A DNA stretch of 64,000 nucleotides from Rhodocollybia butyracea (GCA_015501585.1 JADNRY010000270.1:1-64000); one strand, 5' to 3'; counted from the stretch's first letter, positions 11,838 to 23,335 are shown. Program-made: numbers and translations. The notes: generated from the sequence alone by a model not told the origin.

Positions 11838-12047
11838 TCAACTTCCCCTCTTACACGGGCGAATGAAAAAATCCATATATACTTCTCTGAGATCATAAAG
11901 CATGGAATCATTGCTACATGAGACAACTGTAGACACAACTTCGGCTCGAACGGTATCATTTGGAGATAGGATGAGGAGAAAACCGAGAACTCTGGCTCGA
12001 ATGACGGAGGCTTCACCTCCTAGGACCCTTTGGTGGAAGTTGTACAT
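11838..12047 (-). CDS. Hypothetical ORF, 69 aa
   Basis: The frame starts MYNFHQRVLGGEASVIRARV and ends FIRPCKRGS. It looks protein-like, with an amphipathic middle and balanced composition, but no family is recognised. It may be one exon of a longer gene that continues leftward: an overlapping frame (11624-12016) contains RGEVELRRRIFDLKV and could be the next exon. No clear splice sites were confirmed. The stretch 11500-11620 before it holds nothing recognisable. Confidence 0.3.
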   Translation of the reverse strand: MYNFHQRVLGGEASVIRARVLGFLLILSPNDTVRAEVVSTVVSCSNDSMLYDLREVYMDFFIRPCKRGS

Positions 12048-12159
12048 GGAAGTGTATGCATTTGAGTGATCTTTGAAACCTGTGTTCTATGTTTTTCAGA
12101 GGAGGTAGAGGACCTGGGGATAGACCTTCGATAATCATTGTGGTGGTCAATAATAACCA

Positions 12160-12520
12160 GGGCTAATCAATCGGGCCGTTCGAACCAAGGAATACTGTCG
12201 TCCTGGCCATCGTCATTATTGCCGCTGTATGCGGTTGGTAGTACACGACATATTGCTAGTGCTAATGCTAATGCTAGCGCTGGTAATACGAGTTCATTCA
12301 CCAACTCACAGAACGTCTGGTGTACCACTTCAGCTCTTCAACGACGTCCGCTGTGCCGGAGCAATCTGTTTAACCAGCGCCGCAACCACAGCTGCAGCCA
12401 AGGAGGAGGGGAAGGAGGTCTTGAAGAGAGACCATATGTAAATATTAGGGACATCAGGTTTGTACATCGAGCTCTAGTTTTGGGAAGATCCAGATTAAAT
12501 ACTCGACGATAAGATTATTC
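12160..12520 (+). other. Ambiguous coding remnant with Ala-rich segment
   Basis: One frame reads VVLAIVIIAAVCGW, which could be a short membrane helix. Another is Asn/Ala/Ser-rich (SANANASAGNTSS) through a degenerate gct/gctaat repeat at 12255-12280. The first 19 bases (aatcgggccgttcgaacc) recur exactly at about 27883, so this point may be an old element boundary. I cannot support a complete gene. Confidence 0.25.
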
Positions 12521-12639
12521 CACTATTTATTTCATTGTACAGCATCCCGATTTACTTCAACTTGTCCAGCAGGGAAAAAAAACGTAGCCAACAGTCCATC
12601 GACGTCAAGAATCTTGCATGAATTTTCTCAACACAATGA

Positions 12640-13510
12640 AGTATACGCACCGTCGAGCCGCTGAAGCTTAATACGGAAATTCCCTGTCCCAGGAGTATCG
12701 TCTTCAACTTCGACAGGAGCTAAACAAGTTGGTCAGCGTTCCAAACGCTGCTCGTAAACACACTGATAGATACCTGGCGCGAAGAGAACACCAGCTTCCG
12801 CAATTTCGTCCGAAATTTCATTTCTAGTGCTTTGTATCCTAGCGAAGAGAATGACGGGTGATCTTCGAGAGAGAGCTTGAGCTAAGAAACATCAACTCCA
12901 GTAGTCAACGAGCAAACCTACCCAGACAAACATGCCTGCACTAGGAGCAATGAATGAAAAGAGAGGTTTGGAAAACACCGAATCTTTCTCGCTGAGAGGA
13001 ACAAAAGATCGCTTCGGCTTGAGTGAAGCATGATACATGGTTGCACTGTCCGTGACACCATCCATCGAGATCATCCGTTGCATATGGAATTCCTCCGCGA
13101 TGCAATCAACCAAATGGTCTCATCGTTGCTTATACTGTATACGGAGCCCTAATACGAACGTTCAATAGAGAGCTTCAAATTGAGGAAATAACATGCCTGT
13201 CAACCATCTCATGCTTCCAGGATAACGCCAGTTCAAAAGCAGTGAGGCGACATATACCTGACATGATTAGTCAAAGGTCCATGAAACGGCGCCTGCGTGA
13301 TAGTCTCCCCTAGGCAGACTCGTTATACACTGACGATCCATACGGGTGTGTATATAGACCTGCGTGATACGATTCATTCTCACCTGAGTAAACCATCCGA
13401 GGCGGGCTCCAGGGCAAACAGTCTGCAGGAGTAAATGAGGGGGATTGATAGCATACAGGGCAGAACTCGGCTTTGGTAATCTATTCTGCATTGAATAACC
13501 AGCAAACAAG
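12640..13510 (-). pseudogene. Class I/II (Aro8-like) aminotransferase, decayed C-terminal half
   Basis: PLP-dependent aminotransferases of the aromatic/aminoadipate (Aro8) type carry FAPGxRLGWFT around the PLP-binding region. Here 13509-13267 reads TVCPGARLGWFTQ. Then 13113-12900 reads YHASLKPKRSF and KPLFSFIAPSAGMFVW, the family's Gly/Met-Phe-Val-Trp segment. A 41-nt intron (GTAGGT...CTTAG) after MFVW joins in frame to LKLSLEDHPSFSSLGYKALE, then a one-base shift is needed to reach EIAEAGVLFAP, and a last exon gives GTGNFRIKLQRL. The linker between the first two blocks has stops. N-terminal exons were not found between 13520 and 14200. The enzyme would have made keto acids from aromatic or related amino acids; this copy cannot. 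Confidence 0.7.
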
Positions 13511-13547
13511 CTGCGAAAACAAAGATTGGAGTTGAGTAGCCTAAGCG

Positions 13548-13601
13548 CTAGTTATCTACTGGGTAGGCGGGCATAAGTTCGCCACCTCCGTATGCAGCTA
13601 G
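13548..13601 (-). repeat. Dispersed ~50-bp repeat, copy 1
   Basis: On the minus strand it reads ctagctgcatacggaggtgg, then cgaacttatgcccgcctacc, and ends cagtagataactag. Over its whole length it matches the copy at 30977-31030 almost perfectly. It lies in non-coding sequence just upstream of the aminotransferase remnant. Confidence 0.75.
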
Positions 13602-14215
13602 TTAGATTTCGATGTCAGCACTCCTTCTAGATCTCCTGCTTCTCGTTTGTTCTTCACAATTTTAGTGCGGTTTTGGTACCAGATGCCCGTACGTAAACGG
13701 AAGGGAGCAAAGGATCTGTGTCGAGTTGAGGTGTATTTGTTAAATTCAAGAAAAATAATAGTGAATGAGAAACATTGAAATTAGCTGTCTCCGTGGTGAA
13801 CGAATCTTCGATGTCCTTGAAACATATGATCATACTCCAACTCCATGTCAATGTTTGTAGTATTATTTTTGTTAACTACTATACTTCTCATTCCGACTGG
13901 TGAGGTGAAGTTGAGCCCCAGACCATGAATGGCGCATTTGCCAAACTGGGATCTCCCAAGGAAATCACGTCACTGCTTTCGCCTCCGACTCCGCTGCCAA
14001 TCCTTCTGCCATAGCGCTGAAATTTCGCCGTCTATGAGTCTGTTAACTGAACTCACCGGAGATGATCCTCCTCAGAAGAACATCCTTTCATTGAAGGGGA
14101 AAAAAGACTGTTAAAGCTAGAAAAAAAAAAACGACGGCATGATACCACCCAGCTACATTCCTCCACTATTATTTTTCTGCCTTCCCTGGCCGCCAGTAGT
14201 GACGGTCGTAAGCAG

Positions 14216-15715
14216 TTAGCGACAACTGCGAGTAGTCTGCGGGATGGCAAAGTCACGGGTGGTGGCAGCGAGGTATGCATCTCTAACGCGATCTGCCTCC
14301 GTGACTGAACGGTAGAAAGAAGAGTGTATGGCGCGCATCACTGCCTTTCTAGACCTGTCCACCGTCGACTTACCCCCCACAATAGACAAGAGGAACCTCC
14401 CAGCTTTGGCACGAGAAGGCGGAGTTGGACTGGACGGATCATGGTCCTTGGCAGTAGAGTGTTGGGAGGGCTCTGGGGAACCAGTGTTCCGTCGATGACC
14501 CTGCGCCTGGGTGTGATTGTCAGATTTATAGCTTTTATGGGCCTGCTGTAGCTCCTGCAGTTTATGAAAAATTTCAACGAAGCGCATAAATGCTTTAGCG
14601 TGATCTTGAAGTTCGACGGGAGTTCCCGGATCGATACTAGCATTATTTGAGCGCCCAAGGAGGGCCAGCAATGCCAACCGTTGAATGTCCAAAAAATGGT
14701 CCGTGTCCCGTTCGCGAAGTAGTGGCTGGATTTCTCGGGGATGCTGCCAATCTTCAAGAACTCTCAAAGCGTTCACGCAGACAGCAAACGGAGTAACATG
14801 AGATTCAAACTCGGGGAAGTTTGTGTATGGGCGAATAAAGACTTGGGGCGTCTGCGGGTGATAGACGAGGATGGGAGATTGTAAGTTGAAGTGGGGAGAG
14901 GGAAGAAGTCGATACTTGTATCTTGTGCCATCCCACTGAATAAGAAGTGTAAGTCAAAGAGTGCGGTATACATGTTGAAGAGGTGCAAAAACGTACGAGT
15001 GCTCCAAAACCCTCCAGCTCACCTTTCCGCAGCTTACTCCACGGTCGGTGGCCTGGGTTCTTTAGCAACTCGCTTCTGTAAGCGTTGAGATATTTCGTGA
15101 CCAGGTTGATTACGTCTGTTGTGGGAAGGAAGAACAGGTGATACCAGTCTAAACTTCGGTGGATAGGAATGTAAACTGCAAGATAGTGAGTTATACGGCA
15201 CAGAAAGAGGGACCCTATACATACGGGGCATGAGAAATAGGCGACTGTGAAGACATAGAGCGTTAAGTTGCATTCCGAGGCAGAACTCAATTGTTTCCAG
15301 CTGGGATAGAATAATTTAGTGTTTAATGTAAACGAAGGAGGATAAGATTAGACAAAACTCACAATGTCACTCTTTTTAAACGCGCACTGCGGCACCAAGA
15401 TGTGAGCAAATTCATTGAGACGGGCAGAAAATGGGAAACGCGTTGCATGACAGTGATACATGGCGACCGAGACAAGCCAAGTCGCAAAACCACCGCTTTG
15501 CTGTGGCAAAAGTTACACCCTTTCGCCTCTCTGGAGTGGAGCTGTAGGAAAAGACGGAATGGCTATCTTCCTGGCCATCATCACAGGAGTCCTCAAGTTG
15601 ACATAGGAAATCATCATCGGGATGCAGGACTTCAGGGCGATTCGAAAAAAATAGATGGATCCGATAGATCTGTCGACAAGCTAAGCGCGTTCATAGCTTG
15701 CGTCAAGTGCGCCAT
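14216..15715 (-). pseudogene. HNH-like protein, paralog 1, frameshifted
   Basis: The exon-intron structure copies that of the intact paralog at 55.4-57.1 kb: exons 15715-15363, 15300-15225 (76 nt in both paralogs), 15175-14997 and 14935-14216, with intron 2 of 49 nt in both. Exons 2-4 join in frame (CLHSRLFLMP, IHRSLDWYHLFF, PWSKLRKGELEGF, DGTRYKYRLLPSPHF, FIRPYTNFPEFESHVTPFAV). Exon 1 needs two one-base shifts: one at a run of seven A at 15645-15651 (after PSIFFESP), one near 15460 before MYHCHATRFPFSARLNEFAH. Both are typical decay lesions. The C-terminal third is Ser/Pro/His-rich and ends at a stop at 14216. For the domain argument see the intact paralog. Confidence 0.6.
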
Positions 15716-15840
15716 GGTGGTTGAAAGAGAGCTTTGTTTATCACGTGCATATGTCACAGTGTGTTACAGTTGTAGCGTGTTGTGCTGTCGGACCGCTTTA
15801 ACTTGGCTTTAACTACACAGTCTTCTCTTATCTCAACGAA

Positions 15841-16297
15841 ATGCGACCTTTAAATTTCAACCTCAGCTTCCATTCGTAAGCTTACACACTTCCCTTAATA
15901 CTCTATCTCCCTTATATTATTAAACTCCCAGCAACAGGCATAAGAAACATGATAGTAATACCACAACCACAGCAGCCAAAGATGTGCAGACCAGGCAAGT
16001 GATTAATGTTTTGATATAGTCATATTCAATCGTTGATATCGTTGACTAACTTTTACTGTTCTATGTAGTGAAACGCCTTTAATATGCAATAGTACTCCAA
16101 ATCTAACCGGTAAACCTTCGTTCACCCGATCCCCAGCGACACCATGTAACGAGGACTTTCGCCGTGAATTTGATTACGATTTATTCACGCGCTGGCAACC
16201 AAATCTTCCCCTTATTGTGATCTCTCCCCCACCTCTTACGCCTCTGGAAGAAATTTTACTGGAGAGACGTCTCCTCCGTAGTGATGGCAGAGCTTGA
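15841..16297 (+). CDS. Small hypothetical protein, three exons, 108 aa, with GC-AG intron
   Basis: Exons 15841-15875, 15932-15994 and 16069-16297 join in frame. Intron 1 (56 nt) is GTAAGC...CCCAG. Intron 2 (74 nt) begins GCAAGT, the standard GC-AG donor form, has branch GACTAAC and ends ATGTAG. The protein runs MRPLNFNLSFHSNRHKKH through a Thr/Ala stretch to a longer third exon with FRREFDYDLFTRWQPNLPLI and an acidic-then-basic tail (EEILLERRLLRSDGRA). The 76-codon open third exon and the two consistent phases support it. No family is recognised. It lies divergently from the HNH-like pseudogene, with 125 bp between start codons. Confidence 0.55.
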
Positions 16298-16299
16298 GT

Positions 16300-18480
16300 G
16301 ATGACGTAACATTTGATCTTCTTTGTAGATATCATTGTAAACTCAATGCTTTATTTCACTGCTTATCAGAAGTAGCCCGTCTCTGTATTCTGTCTTTGTC
16401 CTGTCAATGTCAATGCAGTCAACTTTACTCATTCTGAAGGTCATCACTGTGAGAGTGAAACATTTTTCTGATCATGCCGTGTGTGAGCGATAGACTTCGA
16501 TCCCAATAGAAGGTGACAACCTTATCAGCGGGATTTACGGGGGGCGCGCAAACGGGGGCAGAAACCCTCTCCTTTATTCTAAGTACGGTAGCTAATATAT
16601 ATAGGAAAGACGGGGACACACCTCTCCGTCCCTCTTTCCTACAACTCCAACTACCAAGGCAAATCCGGACAAATTCGGCTTATTACGGGATATACATCCT
16701 TGCTGTGCATCGCGCTCTCACTGAACTTGACGATCGTATTTACGAACTCGTCCCCGCAGCTGTGCGAGATTTTAATTTCCAGTGGAGTCGACGTAGTAGT
16801 TGCAAGACAATTCCCTAGGAATGCTGATAGAGCTCAGCTAGAGCGAGCTGTGTTCCAAGCGAGGGATAGGAAATGTTCGACTTAGGTATATCATGCCCGT
16901 GAATCAAGAAACACAATTCTGGCTTCCGTTTCCCTTCTAGTCAGACGCGGATACTATATAGCATTCTACGACCGTATTTCCACCATCCATATCCATCCAT
17001 CCATCCATCGCTCACAGACACATCACTCACCTCACTCACCCTCTTCCCCAACCTTCGTTACTCATGGTGTCTCCTACCTCGCTGCACCTACATTTCATTT
17101 TTTGACACGCAATACAGGGAACGCGGCGCCGCTATAGATATGTGAAAATCCCCCTAGGGCTAGTTATGCAGTATCGCTTCAATAAAGAGAAGGGGACTGA
17201 GGCAGTGTTCAAGCGCGTTGCTCAGCTTCAAGACGAGTTTGCTGGTGTCTGCATATGCCATTCTGTGATAAACCAGGGATCTTGTTGTCGAGACACGTAT
17301 CACTGCTCTGGACCTCTGTCCGGAGAGTACAGGAGCTATTACGTCCACTTCCGCCAGGTTATGAAGACGCCTCCAAGTATATGTGTTTTCTGCTACTGTC
17401 CTTCGACCAAGAGTGGGGAGCCACATTCAAGCACCCTGCTGGGAGATCAAGGGTCACCGCTGCGGGGCGGGGAGAATCAAGGTCTTTATCGGGTCTTGTT
17501 TACATTGCCTTCCGATGTTCTCCTCTCCGTAGAGCCATTTTCGAGCGGCGTGGGGTGTCACACTCGCCGATAAGTTTGTTTTGACAGTGGACTGGGTTCG
17601 CTGGTTGGCCATGCCTGCGTCAAACGGCTTTACCCGGCTGGTCAATTACTTTGTCATCGTTTGGGCATTTCTGGAGATGTGGAATGCCAAGGGCTTCCGA
17701 AAGATCCGTTGGCCCTTGACGGTGAGTGATTCCGATCTCCCTCTTGTTGCTTAGTTGACTTGCCGTTGTAGACGTCGAGAACGACCCTCCGCTTTTCAGC
17801 GCGCTCGCTAGTCTTTGTATTTGATATGTTGTACTCATTCTGCTAACGCTTACTTCATGCGTTTCACCTCACGCTTATTCGTGCTCGCTTGCTCCTACTT
17901 TAAGACCTGAAAGTTCTGTATCGCTTTCTGTACTTGCTCTGTTCGCTTGAACCTCTTGCTCTTTGATGCTCTTTGACGGCTTGTAATATTTCTTATCGCT
18001 TGTTTATACGCCTAAAATATGTGTAAATAACTACTCAGCTACAAAACGTGTTGTACTTGCTATTAACTGAATTTTTACTTGAGATATTACTTGTTGTGTG
18101 AGGAAGAACATCCGCTATTAAATGCTCCAAAATTAAAACATTATATATGGCAATGTTGTTCTTGCTATTGAACGGATGTTTACACGCTGTGTGCGAGGAA
18201 GAGCATCGAAAATATAGAGTTCCATTATCTATGGCCAGAGCAAGTCTTCTTCTGTCCCACGAATTTTCCGTTTTTCGACTTCCTTCTCTTGTGTTGTTTC
18301 GCGGAAGCTTTCGAATGCTCTCGTCCTTCTGTAACTTGCCCCAGGATCCTGTCGTCCCCACCGATGTATCGTCAAAGAGGCATCTCACTCTTCCTTTGAC
18401 TCTGCTATCCCCTTGACCAACACGGTCCTACGCCTTTCATCAGTCCTTTCCCAGCCCTCCCCTACAATATAAGGATCCTT
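16300..18480. other. Unassigned stretch with overlapping short frames
   Basis: Plus-strand frames of interest are 16700-16885 (ISSGVDVVVARQFPRNADRA), 17142-17260 (EAVFKRVAQLQDEFAG), 17255-17584 (LPPGYEDASKYMCFLLLSF) and an open stretch at 17591-17728 (LVNYFVIVWAFLEMW, then a GTGAGT donor). They look like exons of one or two genes, but I could not chain them with consistent phases, and none recalls a known family. A (ccat)n run lies at 16985-17012. From 17860 to 18050 the sequence is a pyrimidine-rich run of gctt/gctc words with nothing coding. Confidence 0.3.
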
Positions 18481-18679
18481 GTAAACTGTCGAATACCCCA
18501 GTACCAAATCTTGGTAGGGTTGGGGATACGCATACGCGCGTAAGGAGTTTTATTACCTGTTCGAGGGAAGGACTGGCTTCGATTGCATGTCCCGGGCACC
18601 AACCCGGGCTTTACAGCAAACAGGTTTGCCTCACTATCAGCCTTATAGGAGTTGTGAGCAGTTATGATTGCTGGCAAAA

Positions 18680-19726
18680 GGGGGAGGAGATTTGTGCGTG
18701 TTGGTGGTGCGTGATGGTGCGTGCATGCGTGTTGGTGCATGTAGCATAAGTACGTGTTACTATATGTTGGTGCGTGTTTGGTTCGTTAGTGTTGCTAAGT
18801 TAACCTTTTCAAGGTAAAATAAGGGCTTTCTATGGCTCAATGACTTGTATGTCATTGTAGGTAGGTCTATTAGAAGCCACTATGTATACAACTCTAAGAT
18901 CCTCCCCAAATTCATAAGAATAAATACTTTTTGTACTTCGTATACACGCAGCAGACACGCACCTGTTGACACGCACCACGCACTGACACGCACCCGTCAC
19001 GTACCATTTTCACGCACGCGTGTCAGCCCAGCACGCACCGTACTCAACACGCACTCATGTGCACGCACCTATTTTACATTGCACGCACGCACGCACCATT
19101 GGTCACATGTCACACTTTATTTTTATAATGACTACTAGAGACATACCTTACTGTTAATTATATGAATCTTGGATGTATTTACTACCAGTGTATCTAGGGC
19201 TGCCTGTATAATCACAGTTTACTCGCTACTTCAAGGTTTAAAGGCTGCATTTTCATGGGGCACTGCACACTAATTTGTAATCTTCAGGTCGGGAGTCGGG
19301 ACCCATATGCGCGTTGCAGTCAGACGTGTTCGGGTACATCGGGACGTCGGGAGTTGGTCGCGCTGTTCTTTGCAGTCAGAACTGGTTTTTTTTTGGTTCC
19401 GATTATTGATAGGACTGATGGCTGTACACATTTTGGCCTCCTTTATTTGGCAGGGACTGAGGAAATTGGGATAGTTACCACAGCACACACTCCCTTAGCT
19501 TAGATATAAATGCTATAAAGCAGAAATACTCATAAGCAAACAGGCAGAAGATTATAAGTAAATACAAAGTCACAAACACGCATGTCACGCTCACGCACTA
19601 TATACGCTGACACGCACGCACGCACTTTGGCAGCATGCACCTAGAAACACGGACACGCACCTGCTTATGCATGTCATAGATGACACGCACTCACGCACCG
19701 ACTACACGCACAATTCTACGTGCCCC
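18680..19726 (+). mobile_element. Non-autonomous DNA transposon with CACGCAC subterminal arrays, 8-bp TSD
   Basis: The 1,047-bp segment is flanked on both sides by TGGCAAAA (18672-18679 and 19727-19734), an 8-bp direct repeat. Its ends form an imperfect inverted repeat: GGGGGAGGAGATTTGTGCGT at the left and, on the other strand, GGGGCACGTAGAATTGTGCG at the right. Inside each end are many copies of GTGCGTG (left, 18697-18775) or CACGCAC (18950-19100 and 19570-19712), so the motif points inward from both sides. The centre has no coding frame. Eight-bp duplications plus subterminal motif clusters are features of hAT and of Zisupton/KDZ transposons. Which group cannot be told from the ends alone. 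Confidence 0.6.
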
Positions 19727-19774
19727 TGGCAAAATACTCTCTTCCAAGCAGCGTTACCCTAGTCATGTACGGAG

Positions 19775-19806
19775 TTGGCAAGCATACATTCGCCACCTCT
19801 GTATTT
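19775..19806 (-). repeat. Dispersed ~50-bp repeat, partial copy
   Basis: The segment ttggcaagcatacattcgcc followed by acctctgtat matches the inner half of the repeat (the reverse of ACGGAGGTGGCGAA). It lies 40 bp outside the right end of the CACGCAC-rich element. Confidence 0.5.
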
Positions 19807-20099
19807 TACTAAAAAAAGCCAGCCAAGTCTGCCGCATTAAGATGAGGGTGCAGGTTTGTGGCCCTGAGATTATTGAGGGGGATTTAAACAGTGGATGTAC
19901 TACAATGTTCGTGTTCTGAATCGCATTTAAACCAAATGCTGCGGACGAAGAAAGCGCGGTAGTCACTAGGACCACAACTGACCACAAGATCTTGTCTCCC
20001 TGGTGAGTGGTCCTGCTTTGATTCCGTACGTGGAATATCGCATCGCCATCTAAAGATGGATGAGGAAGGTATGAATGGGGGCACATGTGAGAGTCTATG

Positions 20100-20700
20100 C
20101 TCCTAGCCTCGTCCCAGAACTTCAGGAAAAACGCCTCGAATTTTTTGTTGTGGACAATCGGCGGATATGATGCCTATGAGGAATGAGAGGGAGGGAGGGG
20201 AGATCACTCGGAAATCAAGACCGGCAGGATCAAGTTCGGTTGCGAAGAGGGTTGTTAAGAGGATTGTCGAGTGGGAGGAAAAGCTCAAACGGAAATTGAA
20301 TGGGATGGGGTGTATATTGGCCAGTGAGGGTGTCAAAGAAGCCAAATTAATCAGCAATCGACTCGCGTTTGACCATTTCGAGAATAACCTATCTTCTTCG
20401 CCAGCTACTCTGGCTTATACGCCCAGACTTCTACCCACAGCGCCTTTGGCGCACTAATCGGCTGTAATCCACCCTCCTCCTCATTTCTTCTCCTGCATAC
20501 ACAATTCCTCTACAAGCGTCACTCGAAGCACATAAGCCGTGTCTCCTGGGCCGTTACTCGTGGCGAACATGGGTGATTTGGCTTTATCGGAAGTTGGGGC
20601 TGAGTATCGGAAGTCGGAAGAAGGTGTACGTTTGACTTTTCGTATCCTCAAAGTAAGTAAGTTTGGTATATTCTTGCTGATGTTGCCCTCCATGTCTTCC
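20100..20700 (-). pseudogene. Family D remnant, inverted copy
   Basis: On the minus strand the same two blocks as at 7290-8140 appear in the same order: RVTLVEELCMQEK at 20520-20490, then IPFNFRLSFSSHSTILLTTL and LDPAGLDFRVISPPSLSF down to 20110. The second block keeps an 84-residue open frame, longer than in the forward copy, and ends VFPEVLGRG with a stop. The upstream portion (20693-20580) is open but diverged. The parent gene is unrecognised. Confidence 0.45.
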
Positions 20701-21329
20701 GATGTATTTCCGTCTCTTCTACCTGACTCTCTCTCTCCCTCCTGTTAAGAACAACCGGCACCAGGACTTTTGTACTCCACAGCACATCTTAGGCTGGATA
20801 ATTCGTACTTCCGAGGCAGTAGCTGTACTCAATAATGGACCGCGTCAAGGAGATCCGGTTTCTCATGTTGCTAGTACGATTCTTTCTCAGTTTACCAGAG
20901 GTTTAATTAAAATATCCTGCCTCAGGCTTGAAGTATGTTTTTCATTCTGCTTCTTTCAAAATTTGCATCATCCCACATTTACAGAGCTCCAGCAAGCGTA
21001 ACCTTGGGGTAATCAACCACCATCATAAGCATCTGCAGCAATGGCTTTCCGAACAAGATGTAATTCATACTGGGACATCGGAAGAATTAGGACAGTATCG
21101 GCAGAACAAGTAATGTTCTGGAATCTATGCCTACTACTAATCCGGCGGATGTATACGTATAGCATGAATTATACCACAATCAGGTATTACTATATTGACA
21201 GTGCTCTTTGCTACTCTATTCGTTTCTCTGCTGTGTTACTTTAAAGTTCAGTCTGAAAAGGACAGTATTCTCTCAGTCAAGTGGTAGGTCTATAGCCACT
21301 TTTGTGGTTTTGTTTTTGGGTGAATAACA

Positions 21330-22020
21330 CTTCTACAAACTCATATTTATCCTCCTGCGTGGCTGAATGATCTGTGCCTGGTTCTGCGCGCGCTGCGCTG
21401 TGCACCACGGATGTCCAAGTTGTGCATGTTGACAAGCTCGGGCTGCTTGTGAATGAAGGAGTCAAGTTGACGTGCTGGGCATCTCTCACTAATGATGTTC
21501 AAGTGGCAGTCTGAGTCCATCTCCTATGTAACAGGATCAACTACAATTCACAGGGGAACAGTGTCCCACGCATGGGAGCTTTGCAGCTCGAACCATACAT
21601 CCATGTTATCGTCCCAAAGCATCGCCATGCCTTCACCCCGCTGGTGACCTCTGGTCATGCTCTGTCAGTGGAGCGCCTACGCTATGACAAACAGTATAGA
21701 CCACACATCCCGCGGAAGCTCAAGCTGTGCCGATTCTGCAGGCTGGCAGTAGAGGACGAGTGTCATGTATTGCTAGGCTGCAAAGGTCACCTAGGATTGG
21801 TGTACGTGTGACATCGATTCATACTGGATCAAGTACTGGATATAGAGGTATTAGCACCAGATTTACTGAGGGCTCGACAGGGCCTATCCAACTATGGTTT
21901 CCTCTGTGGATTTCTGCTTGATTGTCAGGGTATCTTCTTGGGTCAGGAGCCTTATATCCCCGACCCAGACCTACATGCTACATAGCTTGAATATGAATTT
22001 TATGCTTTTTGAATATTGAA
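21330..22020 (+). mobile_element. LINE (Tad-like non-LTR retrotransposon) 3' coding remnant
   Basis: The frame 21547-21811 reads HRHAFTPLVTSGHALSVERL and then CRFCRLAVEDECHVLLGC, a Cys-rich C-x2-C...H-x4-C knuckle of the kind that closes the reverse-transcriptase ORF in fungal LINEs. Upstream, 21380-21520 keeps the same frame with one stop. Downstream, after a frame break at 21811, DIEVLAPDLLRARQGLSNYG continues the LINE-like tail to a stop near 21985. The reverse-transcriptase domain itself is absent, so this is a 5'-truncated or rearranged copy. No poly(A)-like tail or target duplication was found. Confidence 0.6.
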
Positions 22021-22526
22021 TATGTATTGAATATGCACTTGACGGTACGGTACTCATGTGCGCAGCGGGCTCCGAGTCTGTGCGCCAGGGTGATTGGGTT
22101 CATGCTGCCACAGCAGAGTTGAGTGCATGCATCTGCGACATGTTGGAGACGATGGAATCAGCTGAGCAATTGATTTACTTGCCGAAGTTTCTCCTGCGGT
22201 GTCGGTTGTTTATTTTCCCCCCGGAGTGCACGCCGTGCGGGATATTATCTGATATTATCTATTTATCCTTGTGTTTTACTTTATGTTTTATGTATATTAC
22301 TCTGTATATTTCTCCGTAGCTGTAGTCTATTCAAGGTAGCTTACAATACGATTTTCCCTTGCGCGTTTGCTAGGGCTCACTTGCTATAGACCGGAGTGAA
22401 CTTAGAGCTTATTCGACGTCTTCCTTAATTCACTCCAACACGACACACATGGCGCAGTGTGTGTTGCCCCTGCCCCGGCTGTCCCTAAATGGGACCGCGC
22501 TGGTTCTTACTTCCTTCCTTCCATCT

Positions 22527-23196
22527 CACTGCGGCAGCGTCAAAAAATATCCGGCGAAATTATTGCCGAAATTATTGCTGTAATTGCTTACCTTTTTCGA
22601 TAGAGATTTCGCGTGTAAATCTTTGATAATTTCGGCTGAAAAATATACTGTAATTGATTATGTTTTTCAATCCGAATTTCACCGGTAATCTGTTATCTAT
22701 TTCGTCCGAAAAAGATAATGAAATTCCTTATCTATTTCATTAAAAATTTCGCTCGAAATTATTACAAGGTAATAACTGGCCAAGAACTGGGAGGGTCGGT
22801 CATGTGATGCATCTGACAAGATTTCCTGTCTTTGAACGCGACTTATGGGATCCTGTACATGCATGGCTGCACTAGTCACACCCAGACATAAAATTGCTAC
22901 ACCTCTGTCCAGTTCTGCTCTCACATTCACTTAAAGTATTGTCAGATGCATCACATGACCGAGCCTCCCAGTTCTTGGCCAGTTATTACCTTGTAATAAT
23001 TTCGAGCGAAATTTTTAATGAAATAGATAACAGATTACCGGTGAAATTCGGATTGAAAAACATAATCAATTACAGTATATTTTTCAGCCGAAATTATCAA
23101 AGATTTACCCGCGAAATCTCTATCGAAAAAGGTAAGCAATTACAGCAATAATTTCGGCAATAATTTCGCCCGATATTTTTTGACGCTGGCGTAGTG
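22527..23196 (+). mobile_element. CACTA-type MITE with long inverted arms, 3-bp TSD
   Basis: The ends are CACTGCGGCAGCGTCAAAAA (left) and, reverse-complemented, CACTACGCCAGCGTCAAAAA (right). The inverted arms extend about 250 bp each, as far as the tgtcagatgcatcacatgac segments (left arm to 22819, right arm from 22942), so the single strand could fold into a long hairpin with a 120-bp loop. TCT precedes and follows the element (22524-22526 and 23197-23199). CACT(A/G) termini with a 3-bp target duplication are the mark of the CACTA (En/Spm) superfamily. The arms hold internal repeats of a GAAATTATTG-like word. No transposase is coded, so the element must depend on a partner elsewhere. Confidence 0.85.
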
Positions 23197-23335
23197 TCTG
23201 AGTACTTAGGTCGAGAATGATAACTGACCAGTCACCAAGGCAGTTCGCCTTGGTAAGCGCCCGTTGGTAAGCGCGGTCACCAGACCAAGTTCCCTTTTAT
23301 CTTGAACCTCCTCGAGCAAAAACCAACGTACTGTC

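Noticed and set aside
12168..12190. tRNA gene (B-box-like ttcgaacc)
   Set aside because: No A box, acceptor stem or anticodon arm could be found around it or around the second copy near 27890.
18690..19715. CRISPR-like or telomere-like repeat array
   Set aside because: Spacing of CACGCAC is irregular, orientation flips between ends, and the host is eukaryotic; a transposon with subterminal motifs explains it better.
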